Of a stretch of 64,000 bases of DNA, positions 48,007 to 58,105 are shown one piece after another (positions within the stretch are counted from its first letter, which is position 1; every line of letters starts with the position of its first letter). The translations under genes and the position numbers were made by a program. Origin of the DNA: Aurantiochytrium sp. KH105. Its lineage: Eukaryota; Sar; Bigyra; Thraustochytrida; Thraustochytriidae. Where the stretch lies: assembly GCA_003116975.1 (NCBI GenBank), contig BGKB01000126.1, positions 1-64,000 of the forward strand, in the 5' to 3' direction. The notes under the pieces were generated by a model. The model did not search any database and had not been told where the DNA came from. It saw only the letters and a list, made by a program, of their open reading frames with translations.

Positions 48007-49893
48007 TCATCGTTTCAAAACGCCAAGCATATCCACAAAGAGACTGCGAATATTTTCGTCGTGCAGTTCGACATTTGTAACGTCGTCGTCATCGATTGTG
48101 TAGAAGAAAGCATGAACGCTCGGTGCGGAGAAAACACGTTCGACACGGCGAGCTAAAGCAGTGTCCTGTATGATAAAGTTCACGAGCGGGAGCTGGAGGG
48201 CATCCCATGAGAGCTCCGAGACGTATTGCTCGAGGTAGGGAAGGGCTTGTTCACGCAGATCAGTTGCCTGAGGAGCAAGCATCTCATTGCCCATGCTGAA
48301 CGCAGTAGGCCCCACGTCAAAGCGCGAGGGGCGTGGCCATGTGTCTCGATAGTTAATCTGGGAGGGCCATTTAAATCCAGGCTTGCGGTTCCAAAAAGGT
48401 TCAAGATAGTCGCAAAACCAGGGTGCCGCAAAGAAGTTGGGAGCTGCCTTGTACCCGTCTGCAAGCACGGGAGGGCTGTCGGCGACAATGCCAAGCAAGG
48501 CCAATAGCATCGCTCTGTACACGTTGCTGCCGTGCACGCCGACATCAATGACAGCGTTGTCGTATGTGTACTCATAGTATTTTTCGGCTGGCGTGATGAA
48601 GACGCGACGCAACGCAAGAGACTTGATTTCGAAAATCTTTTCGAGAACTTTGGCGCGGAGAACATCCACATCGTCGGAGTCCGCGCTTGACGAGGCGGCC
48701 GTGACATTGCCTTGGGACCCATGGCGCTGCTCGATAAGATGGGCAGTCCCAGCAATAACTTCGTTAAAGCATTGGAGCTGACGCGCCAAACACATTTCGC
48801 TGGAGCGCATCATCACTTGACGGGTTTCCTGAAGCTGCGTGTCATCAGCAAGATCACCGTATATCTCGACTGCACGAACAAAGGTTCGAAAACGAGGACC
48901 TAGGGGAGATTGCATTCTTTGCAAACACAGTCGAACACTGTTTGTGAAATTTTGCGATGCCTGCGAATGTCCGATTGTGTCGGGTGCCGAGATAATCAAT
49001 TTCATCGCAGCTTGAATTGGATCATGCGAAAGCAAGACGCGCTGCACAGCGCAGGATTGCAGCAGAGGCTCCATCTCTGGGAGGAGTTTCCTTTCGGGAT
49101 CAGACCATCTCGAAACGACAACGCTCTCGGTAGAGGGAGTTACACGGGTCCAGGAAGCAAAGAATCCAGTGGCTTCTTGGTGCTCAATTTCTGCAAGTTG
49201 TGCGCGATCCAAAGATTGTATAAAGACCCAATCCCCAGTTTCGTCGAGTTTAAGATCCTCGCCCGCGGCGATGAACTCGAGCACGAGGTCGTCGGTGTCC
49301 CACGATGCGAAAGAAAGGTTTTTGACGACAATGTGTTGGCTTTGTTGAACGTCGTCTTCGGGCACGTCAAAGCGCACTTCAAAGGCACCGGGTGCAGCGG
49401 GGAAACGAGCATAGACAAAGGAGGCATTCGTCAAAGTACTGGCCACATCGGCTTGGAGAGCAATGCGCTTGGTGGAGGCATTTGGGGAGGAGCCAATGTG
49501 AACACGGCCATGTTGGGTTTGCACGGGGCCTCTGAGCTTTGCCTCGCGCAGTCCGAATCGCTGGAATTGAGACTGAGACGAAAAGGTTACGCAAAGGTTC
49601 TGGCCCCAGCCATGAATCGCATCGACTCTCCAGGTGACTAGCCAAGTATCATCGTTCGTGGTAAAGACGACGAAGTCGAACGTATCGGTTCCGATAGCAG
49701 AGTATCCGCCCACGAGTTCCGAAGAAGTTGCGAGGGCCCGGGGAACCTTGACAACCTTGGCACGTGCCGTGCCTCCCCCGCCATCTCCGACAGGTCCAAC
49801 ACGGACTGTAAGGTTCGTTCCGTGCGAGGCGTCTCTCGCGCGGAGAGAGGGGCGCGAGCCCTGCCGCGCCCCTATCCGCCAGATGAACTCCAT
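48007..49893 (-). CDS. Uncharacterised 628-residue protein
   Basis: I do not recognise the family. The protein has normal globular composition throughout, a single exon, and no signal peptide or membrane span. The N-terminal half is beta-rich (TFDFVVFTTNDDTWLVTWRV, FEVRFDVPEDDVQQSQHIVV) and could be one or two beta-sandwich or PH-like domains. The second half is helical and contains a tract with many aromatic and Pro residues (FAAPWFCDYLEPFWNRKPGF) and DVGVHGSNVYRAMLLALLG, which looks like the core of an enzyme or binding domain. The start at 49893 (MEFIWRIGARQG) is the first ATG. Coding status is secure by length and composition; function unknown. Confidence 0.72.
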   Translation of the reverse strand: MEFIWRIGARQGSRPSLRARDASHGTNLTVRVGPVGDGGGGTARAKVVKVPRALATSSELVGGYSAIGTDTFDFVVFTTNDDTWLVTWRVDAIHGWGQNLCVTFSSQSQFQRFGLREAKLRGPVQTQHGRVHIGSSPNASTKRIALQADVASTLTNASFVYARFPAAPGAFEVRFDVPEDDVQQSQHIVVKNLSFASWDTDDLVLEFIAAGEDLKLDETGDWVFIQSLDRAQLAEIEHQEATGFFASWTRVTPSTESVVVSRWSDPERKLLPEMEPLLQSCAVQRVLLSHDPIQAAMKLIISAPDTIGHSQASQNFTNSVRLCLQRMQSPLGPRFRTFVRAVEIYGDLADDTQLQETRQVMMRSSEMCLARQLQCFNEVIAGTAHLIEQRHGSQGNVTAASSSADSDDVDVLRAKVLEKIFEIKSLALRRVFITPAEKYYEYTYDNAVIDVGVHGSNVYRAMLLALLGIVADSPPVLADGYKAAPNFFAAPWFCDYLEPFWNRKPGFKWPSQINYRDTWPRPSRFDVGPTAFSMGNEMLAPQATDLREQALPYLEQYVSELSWDALQLPLVNFIIQDTALARRVERVFSAPSVHAFFYTIDDDDVTNVELHDENIRSLFVDMLGVLKR

Positions 49894-50536
49894 GGTCGCT
49901 GTCGTACGCGCGCGCGCGGAGAGGGGATAATAAGGATTTGCACTTCTCTCGCAGAACGAGCTTTACTTGCTTTACACAGACCAACATTTCCAGCTAGCTA
50001 CCAGCAGGACCGACCATGCTGGCTCGTGATGCTGGCTCGGCGCGGAGAACTGTCAAAGAGGACAAATGCGAAACAGAGAACCTGGATGTACCTAGTCCCG
50101 GGGGTCTTGATCATGATCTCTCGCGGTAACCTAGCTTGGCGCAAGCTTCGTGATGGAGAATGGCAGCTGGCCAGTCGGCCCGAGGCCAGTGGCCAAATTT
50201 ATTTCCTTTCATTGACGTGTTCAAGCAACCAAGCTCGCTTGCAAGTAGGCCTAGGCCATGAGACTTGTGTTCTTGACGCGTTCAAGGCACGTCGTTTTGG
50301 ACAAAGCTGTTTTCATGTTCGAGCTTGGTAGCAAGAATGGAAAAAGAAAAACGCGATCGCGGGTGTGTCAGAGTCTTTCGAAAGCCATGGATTCAATTTT
50401 CTGTCTTCTTTCTAAGAATAGTTATACGTAAGCAGGACGAGAGGGACAAGACAAGATGGATGATTAACCGTGCGTAGGCGGCGGGCGGGCGGGCGGGCTA
50501 AAGGGTTGAACAGCGAGTGAGTATGTTGATTGGGCG
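49894..50536. other. Intergenic
   Basis: About 640 bp; CG-alternating run at about 49907-49920 just upstream of the 628-residue protein's start, and GGGC units near 50480-50500. No gene seen. Confidence 0.5.
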
Positions 50537-52813
50537 TCAGCGCCGCGCATCCCCGTTGTTGGCGGCATAATTGAGACGCTCGTTATTGAGCACACGATCC
50601 TCGAGATTGGCCGAGAGCTCAAAGGATTGTTGCGCTTGTGCGTCGTTTTGCTGATAATAATAGTGTGCGTTGTCTGGCGCAAGTTGTCGCCCATGCGGCA
50701 TTCTATTGATGTTATTTGCAGAGGCCAAGGCCGCGGCATCATGACTTGCCTTTGTCATTCCCGAAAGGGTGGACATGGAATGTCCGGTATCTGCAGCACT
50801 TGCAAAGAGATTTGGCTGCGAAAGCAGGGAGAGCGACGAAGGACGAGGCCCCGCTGCGCCTGCAGTGTACATGCCGAGGTGCGACTGTGTGCCTGGGCGG
50901 GCGTTGGCCTGCGAGAGGTACTGTGAGTTAGCAGCATTGGCAGCTGCAGCCGCGGCGGCGGCCGCCGCGGCTGGATATTGTTGCCAAAGCGATCGATGGA
51001 GCTGAGATGACGGAGGCGCGTGTTGCTGCTGCTGCTGTTGCTGTTGGTGTTGCTGCTGCTGCTGATGCGCTTGAGCTGCGGCAGCAGCAGCTGCTGCCGC
51101 TGAATTATTCGCAGCGGCATGTTGTCGCATGAAGAGAAGGTGATTTTGCGCGGCGTTGGATGCAGTATTTGGCCCAGTAAAGAGAGGTGCCGAGGGCGCG
51201 GGAGCGGGCGGGGGCACGGGCGCGTACGCGGCGGGCGCAGCAGGTGGGTTTGGAGGAGCATCATTTTGTGCGGGTGCTTTAGAGAGGAGTCCATGAGTCA
51301 TGTGGGCCTGGATGTTGGATACGAACTCGGCATTGTAGTTGCCATTGGCGTCGACCTTGGGCAAGGAGCTGCCACGGAAACCACGAAAGGTGCTGTCGCC
51401 GACAGGGTAGGACATGATGACGACGACGTTGGCCCGGGAGCGATCGGCACCGGCCCAGACGACGGATCCAACCAGGTAGGGTTCCTCGAGGCGCGCGCGT
51501 CCAGCGCCTGCTCTCTCTTCGACATCAATTTTCACCTGTCGCAAGGTCTCTGCAGTAGTTGCGGAGCGAACAGCGACATAGGCCTTGCAGGGCGCGCCCT
51601 CGCCGGAGGCAGACTCGGGGGAGATTGCACGAGGAAAGACGTCGACAAGCTTGGAGACGGCGGTGTTGATGAGTTCAACGCCGTTGGCGGATTGCTGGCG
51701 CAAAAAGCGAATGCGTTCGCCGGCAGCGTCGGAAAACTCGAGGAGGTCGTCGGCTTCCTTTGGGGTAATGTCCTCGACTTGGAGCACGCCGGGGCTACAA
51801 TGCGCGCGCGCGACATAGTCTGGATGGGAGAGCAGCGCGGCAAGGCGACGGCCCATTTCGTCCACGTCGACGGGCATGTTGCTAACCTCGAGGCGCATGT
51901 TGAGGCGTGTTGCGGTTTCTGAGGTGGAGCCGGCGGGCAAGAGCTCGTACCTGGATGCGATGGAGTATCCTCCGACCTTGATGGCTTGGCCCTGACGCCA
52001 CGTGGACGCGTCGGAGGGCGATGCGGCAGCCATGTAGGCGAGTCCGAGAGCCTGCGCAACGCTCGAGTCAATGCCCGCTCGAAAGGTGCGGCAGCATCCC
52101 GCGCGCGAGGGGCTAATGGGTTTTTGCGGAGACGCATTGGTAACCTGCGATACGAATTGGTTGTAGCGTCCAGTTTCCGCCTTGTAGAGTTCGCTTTCCG
52201 TGGCAATGTCGACGGTTCCACCCCCGCGCATTTCTTGCACCCTTGATTTGAGCGCGCGCACTCTTTCGAGGAGAAAGTCCCGTTCCTGCTCGAGCTCTTC
52301 GTTTCGGCGACGCAAGACCTCGGTTTCACGCTTGCGTTTTTCGCGGAAGCGTTTGCAGGCGATGGCATTGCGGGATTTTGCGTTTGATGCGCTGCCGTCG
52401 TTCGCTTTGCTTTCCCCTTGTGGCGATGCAGTATCAAATGACGGCGGTGAGAGCGTTGGGCTGCTGGTGTTGCTGCTATCAAAGGACTGCATGAGCCTGG
52501 TCTTCGGATCTTGCATTGCAGGCGCTGCAGCAGGGGTTGCCCCGCCTTGCTGCATGTTGCTAAAGAAGGCCCCGACGTTGCCTGGTGCCGGTGGTTTGCG
52601 TCCGGAGAGGAGAAAGTTGCTGGCGTCGGCGTAGAGGCTGGCGGGGTTATAGTTGGGGACGCCATTTGCGTTGAGTTCGTCGCCGGGGTGGCGGATGCCT
52701 GGGTATTGTGTCTGCGCTCGATATGTGGCCTGGAGGTCAATCGGTTGCTGCTGTTGCTGTTGTTGTTGCTGCTGTTGCTGGTGTCCAGAGGCATTGAGAT
52801 CTTCGCGCTTCAT
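50537..52813 (-). CDS. bZIP transcription factor with conserved post-zipper domain
   Basis: 758 residues. A Gln run is near the N-terminus (12-23). The basic region is at about 146-163 (KSRNAIACKRFREKRKRE) with the invariant N149 and R157, and a leucine zipper to about 195. Basic regions of this kind insert in the DNA major groove as dimers. Residues about 240-520 form a second, globular domain I cannot name, with LLPAGSTSETATRLNMRLE as its most distinctive block and a final VGSVVWAG, VVVIMSYPVGD, FRGFRG segment. The same domain is present in the truncated gene at the right edge of the window. The C-terminal 230 residues are Gln/Ala/Pro/Asn-rich, typical of activation regions. The ATG at 52813 is the first in frame. 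Confidence 0.85.
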   Translation of the reverse strand: MKREDLNASGHQQQQQQQQQQQQPIDLQATYRAQTQYPGIRHPGDELNANGVPNYNPASLYADASNFLLSGRKPPAPGNVGAFFSNMQQGGATPAAAPAMQDPKTRLMQSFDSSNTSSPTLSPPSFDTASPQGESKANDGSASNAKSRNAIACKRFREKRKRETEVLRRRNEELEQERDFLLERVRALKSRVQEMRGGGTVDIATESELYKAETGRYNQFVSQVTNASPQKPISPSRAGCCRTFRAGIDSSVAQALGLAYMAAASPSDASTWRQGQAIKVGGYSIASRYELLPAGSTSETATRLNMRLEVSNMPVDVDEMGRRLAALLSHPDYVARAHCSPGVLQVEDITPKEADDLLEFSDAAGERIRFLRQQSANGVELINTAVSKLVDVFPRAISPESASGEGAPCKAYVAVRSATTAETLRQVKIDVEERAGAGRARLEEPYLVGSVVWAGADRSRANVVVIMSYPVGDSTFRGFRGSSLPKVDANGNYNAEFVSNIQAHMTHGLLSKAPAQNDAPPNPPAAPAAYAPVPPPAPAPSAPLFTGPNTASNAAQNHLLFMRQHAAANNSAAAAAAAAAQAHQQQQQHQQQQQQQQHAPPSSQLHRSLWQQYPAAAAAAAAAAANAANSQYLSQANARPGTQSHLGMYTAGAAGPRPSSLSLLSQPNLFASAADTGHSMSTLSGMTKASHDAAALASANNINRMPHGRQLAPDNAHYYYQQNDAQAQQSFELSANLEDRVLNNERLNYAANNGDARR

Positions 52814-55800
52814 GGTGCCGTTGTTGAAATAGAATCCCTGCCTGTTGAGTATGAATTCTTGGGAAGACTTTTCCTCTGAATGGGCGGCGAAAGCGCGACT
52901 GAAATTGATCGCGTTGCGCTCTTCGGGTCGTTCGGCAGCGAAGACCCGCGCCAGGATGGATTTGTCTGGAGGCGACGTGGTGGCTATCCAAAAGAAACGC
53001 GCTCCCCGAATCCTGTTTCACTTTTGGTGGGTGGGTCAGGCAAGGTGCTGAACCGAGGCACCCGCACGAAGGTGAAAAGGATTCCTGGGCGAGCCAATCT
53101 CGTACTCTTTCTTTGTGTTTGGTCTCAAGTGTTTCTTGGTACCGACTGTCTGTGAGGTGTAGCGCGAGCTTTCACTTCCGTAGGTTGGTGTAGTAGGTGG
53201 GCTGTCTGACTGGCTGGCCTCTTTCACTTTGTGAAAGCGAAGCGTGTCTGTACTTTATGGTGTTGGGCCTAGGGATGATGACCTGGCCGGCCTGGCGTGC
53301 TCGTCGCTGCTTGCTACGAGCTCGGCTTGTTGCTCGGCCCCGTAAGCCACCTAGCCCAGCTGCCTCTGTATATCGACGGGGAGATGGGGGCGTCCGGAAC
53401 TCCTTTGGGCCGCTCGCCAATCAAGCAGCGCACCGCAAGCAAGCAGGCACGTGCTGGCCACGCGGCCGGGGCTCGCTCCCTCGATCCACTCCACTCCACT
53501 CCACTTCAGGCCGCGCCGCGCCGCGTCGCGTCGCGCCGCGCCACGCCGCGCCGCGCTACGCTGTCCCGTGCGAGGTGGTGCGGCGGCCAACTTTCTTTGG
53601 TCTTTGCCTCCCGCGGCGCCCCGCCTTCTTTCCTTTCTTTCCTCGTCTCCTTTTTCTTTATTGCCTTGCAAGACCGGAAAGAAGGCGAGAGGCGAAAGAA
53701 AGAAAAGATGAAAGAAAAAAACAAATCCAACACAGAAACAACAAAGAACGCACCAGTGCAAAGGCGCGCAGAGGAAGAAGCGCCGCTGCTCGAGGTAACT
53801 ACCTAACTGCTTAACGAGAACGAACGAACGAAACAAAAAAAAAGGAAAGAAGGAAAGTAGGAAAAAAGAAAGGAAGAACGAGCTCACCACGGCTGCACTG
53901 CAGCGCAGCACGAAGCACCCGCCGCTCCCTGCCTCTCCCTCTCTCTCTCTCCGCCCGCAGGCCGAGCCGTGCAAGCCAGCAGGCGTGCTCGTCGCGTCGC
54001 GCCGCGCTCGTCCCGGCCGCTCGCTCGCCGCGCTCGTCTCGGCCGCCTGCCGCCTGCGTCCGCTCCCGCGCGCGTCTCCAGCCTCGGGCGGCGCGAAAGG
54101 GGTCTGCTGCCGCGGCTCCGCCGCGCTTTCCTCGCTCCCTATCATCTTATCTCTCCTCGTCCCTCTCCTCCCATCTCCTGCATCTCTCGTCGCGCTGTCG
54201 CCAGAGTCGAGACGCGGAGGCGCGCACCTGGCTGTAAGTGAGCCGAGACCGACCCGCGCGCCCCAACTCCGCGGGCCGCCCGCCAGGCAAACGCACGAAC
54301 GAACAGCAAACAGCCGTGGCCAGAGGGAGGAGCGAGAGGCACGCACGCGGCCGGGGCGGAGTGGACCGGCGCCGCCCGGACCGGCCGCAGCGGCGCCGCG
54401 CAGCTCGCAGTGCAGCGCGCGCTTCGATCGATCTTGCCGAGCTGCCGCCTCTGCGCGGCCCAAGCAAGCCCAAGCCGCCAGAGAGACACGGAAACGATCG
54501 CGAGAAGGAAAAGGTGAGAGAGAGGGGGGGCCCGCCGAGCACCCGAGTCGCCGCCTCGCCTCGTTCTGGAGAGCGAGCAAGCCGACAGCCGCCTGCCTCT
54601 TCTTCCTGCCTGCGTGTCCTGCCGCGGGCCCTTCTTCCTGCGTCCCTCCCGCCCTGTTTCCGCCGCCTCGCGCGATCCGGCCCGCCGTGCCTGGTCTGCG
54701 CCGGCCGCGGCGGAGGGCGCGAGGCCGGCGAGAGGCGGGAGGGAGGCGCGGGGGAGCGGGCGAGGGATGTCGTTGTCCGGGCGGGATCGCCCCGAGGCGG
54801 GATCGAGGGGGAGGAGGAGGGGGGGAGGGCGTCCGAGGGCGCGCGCGAGAAACGAGTCGAGGCCTGGCTGCGGGGCAGTCGGGGACATTTTAGCCCGCAG
54901 TCCCCGCAGCGAGCTGCCGTGGTGAGCCGCGGGAAGAGGAGCAGCCGCGCCCGTAGTTAGTTACAGTTAGTTATAGTTAGTTAGTGCGAGGCGCACGACC
55001 ATAAATTGGCGTGCGCCCTCTCTGTCTGTCTGACTGTCTGTCAGCAGTCTAGCCTATCTATCTGTCCGAGCGAGCCTCTGCCTGCAGCCAGCTGGCCGCG
55101 TACACGGCCTCTCCTTTCCCGTCCTCTCCTTTCCTGTCAGGCTCGCTCTCCCAGCCGGCGGGCCAGCCCCGACTTCTCCCCTAAACCCCTTGCGGTCCGT
55201 CGACGATCGATCCGCCGCTGATCGACTGCGTTTGGCTGATCGAGCCGAGCCGCTGTGCAGGCATGCGAGCGGCACGGCCAGCGGGAGCAAAGGTGGCGAC
55301 GACCCCAAGCAAAGCTGACGTGAGGCCAGGCAGGAGGCCCGCCGCCGCCAGCCACCAGCTTTCCGGCCAGCTAGGCACAGCGCGCCCTTCTCCCCGTCGA
55401 CGGCCAGTCAGAGGAAAGGCAAGAGGTCGTGGGTAGGTTGGTTGGTTGGTTGGCTAGTTTAGTTTATAGACTGGTTGGTTCGCGCCTCTTCTGGCTGACA
55501 ATGCCTTTCATTCACAGTCATTCTTTCTTTCTTTCGTTTTTATTTTTTTATTCCTATTCGCAATGCGATGCGAGCGACCGTAGACACGTTGTCCCCACAG
55601 ATGCCCGCAAAAGCGAGCTGCGATCTCCTGCAGGAAGCGCCGCGCGGGCCGCCCCACAGCGCAAAGCTCGTCCTTCCTCCTAGGAAGGGAGGCAGGCAGC
55701 CAGGCATGCGGCCGGTGCGAAGAGCCCATTTGCTGGGGCTGCCGAGTGCCGCCCGCGCCAGGCTCTGCACGCACGCACTCGCACACGCTCCCGCACACGC

Positions 55801-57674
55801 ACTCGCACTCGCCCACGCACACGCACGCAATGTGCGCACGCTCGATTGCTCGCTCGCTCGCTCGCACGCACGCTCGGCCGAGTTCTTGCCGGCGCGGTCC
55901 AACCCAGGGTGGATGTTCACGCGCGCCAGAAAGAGACCTCTTCTTTCTTTCCATCTGGCTGTTTTCTTCTCCTTTCGTGTCATTTGTTTTCTTTGGCAGC
56001 GCCTGGCTCGCTGCCAGATTCTACAGCCAGTTGGATGTCGAGTCAGGAGTCAGGGAGTTTTGCTTTCGAATACTTGAGTGAGCGATGTCGTTGGCCGGCC
56101 TCACTGTTAGATCGACAGATCTAAGCCAAATGCCGACGATCGCCACCGCCTCCTCGCCCTGCTTGCTCGCCCAGCTAGGTCAAGAACAGCGGCCTTGGCA
56201 GGAGACGAACGCGCGAGACTCTGCGCTACGAGGGCAAGTCACGAGCGCGGGCATCCGCAGCGCGGCCCCGCCAGCTCAGCGAGCCCCCAAGGCGGACGGC
56301 CGGCCGACTGCGACTCGAGCTGGCGCGCGCAGCACAGTCTTTCCCAGGCGGTCGGGCAGGCAGGCTGGCAGGCAGGCAGGCAGGCAGGCCCACTCGACTC
56401 GGGCCGGTGGTCCGGACGACGCAGCGGTCGCGGCGCGCGCGCGGAGCGTCGGCGGCGCAAGCCGCTTGCGTTGCGCGGTGCTGCTTTCCTTTGTTTCCTG
56501 CATTTTTGCCTTGCTTCCTGCTCCCACCGCCTGCTTGGGGGGGGGGGCGGCGTGTCGCCATCCCGGCGTCTTTGCGCAAACGACCGGGCCGTCGACCAAG
56601 CTGTCGTCGCTCGCACGAAGCGCCGCCAGCGTCGACTGGCGCCGACGGGCAGGGACAGCGGGCCCACACCTGCAGAGCCCCACCCGCACCTCGAGCCAGA
56701 TGAAAGGCCACACAGCCGCAGGGGGCCGCTATAGGCTGTGGGCTGCCTCGGCCGGAGAACACGAGAGCAGCAACAGCACCAGCGGCCACCATGGCCAGCA
56801 GCAAAAGGCGGGATGGATCCAAGTCGATCCGACGATCCGATCCGATCCAATCCAATCCGAAGCCGACCCGACGCCGTCGCTCCACGCCAGCGCTTCCTGT
56901 ATACAGCGACGGAGTTACGTTGACGTGCGCGCGCGCTCAGCTAGCGAGACCGCGGGCCCTCGCCGCGGATGCATGCCCTCAATCCCTCCCTCTCTGCGCT
57001 GCCACTCCGCCTTCGTTCTTCTAAGAAAGCCACACAAGGCCCAGGCCGCCTGCAGCCAGCTGGCTGCTTTGCTTGCTGGCCCAGAAGCCGCGCTTCCTCG
57101 GCCCCAGAAGCCGCGCTTCAAGTTCCACTCCTCGCCCGCCTTCCTCCCTCCCCTTCCTGCCCTGCGCGACCACCGGGGTGACCGCGCTGCCTCTCTCTCT
57201 CCCTCGGGCCGCCCCAGCCCCGCCGCCTCTCGCCGCCTCGCCCCGGCCCGTCGCGGCGCCGCGTCGACGGCCAGGCGCGGCGCCCCACGCCGGGCAGCCG
57301 CAGCTTGCGCGGCGCGCGGCGGCGGACACCGTGGACGCGGGCCGCAAAGGCGACGCGCGGCCGCTTTTTCTTTGCTTTGCTTTGCTTTGCTTTGCAGCCG
57401 CGGCGCAGGCAGTTAGTTGGCTGGGAGGAGGGACCGCGGCGCCATGGATGGATGGATCGATCGATCGATTGGTTGAGCGATCGGCCATGGAGTGGCGAGT
57501 TGATGGGCTTGGGTTGGGAAGGAGTGCCGGGATGGCGGAGCGGTCGATCACAGGCAGGCAGGTGACGCAGCGCGAACGTGGCGGAGATAATGTATAGATA
57601 GTAAAGAAGTAGATAAAACAGTGTGGCTTCGCTTCGCTTTATCTGAAAGCTGGGCTGGGCCTGGTACCAGGCAG

Positions 57675-57712
57675 GCAGACGCAGTCGCAGACGCAGACGC
57701 AGACGCAGACGC
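57675..57712. repeat. (CAGACG)n repeat
   Basis: About six CAGACG hexamers, one variant. Confidence 0.85.
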
Positions 57713-58035
57713 GCAGATGAAGGGGAGGTCGACACGGCCTTCATGGACGGCAGCGAAGAGGAGGGAGGAGAGGAGACTGACGCGCGCACGCTCTGCTCCA
57801 CCCTGACCAGTTGACTTTTGATTGTGTGTGATTGCTGCAGCGGCGGCTAGACCCAGCACGAAATGAATGGCAGGCAGGACGAGTGATTCTTGCGTGAGAC
57901 AGCAGCGGCGATTCTTGCTCCTAAGACACGCGAAGAAACGCGCACACCCAGACGAATCTAACCTAAAAAGAGGCAAACGGAGAAAGAAATAATCCACACC
58001 ATCACTGACTGGTCGTGCGGTTCAAAGTATCCCCG

Positions 58036-58105
58036 TTCGTACCCACGCACGCTCACGCACGCTCACGCACACGCTCATGCACGCACGCACGCTCACGCAC
58101 CAACC
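58036..58105. repeat. (CACGCACGCT)n-type repeat
   Basis: Mixed CACGCACGCT and CACGCACA units over about 70 bp. Confidence 0.75.

Noticed and set aside
50537-52813. Aureochrome (bZIP plus LOV photoreceptor)
   Set aside because: The post-zipper domain lacks the LOV GX-NCRFLQ flavin-binding motif.
56085-57416. 443-codon plus-strand frame
   Set aside because: No domain; low-complexity Arg/Ala/Ser/Pro, and several other frames are equally open over the same bases.
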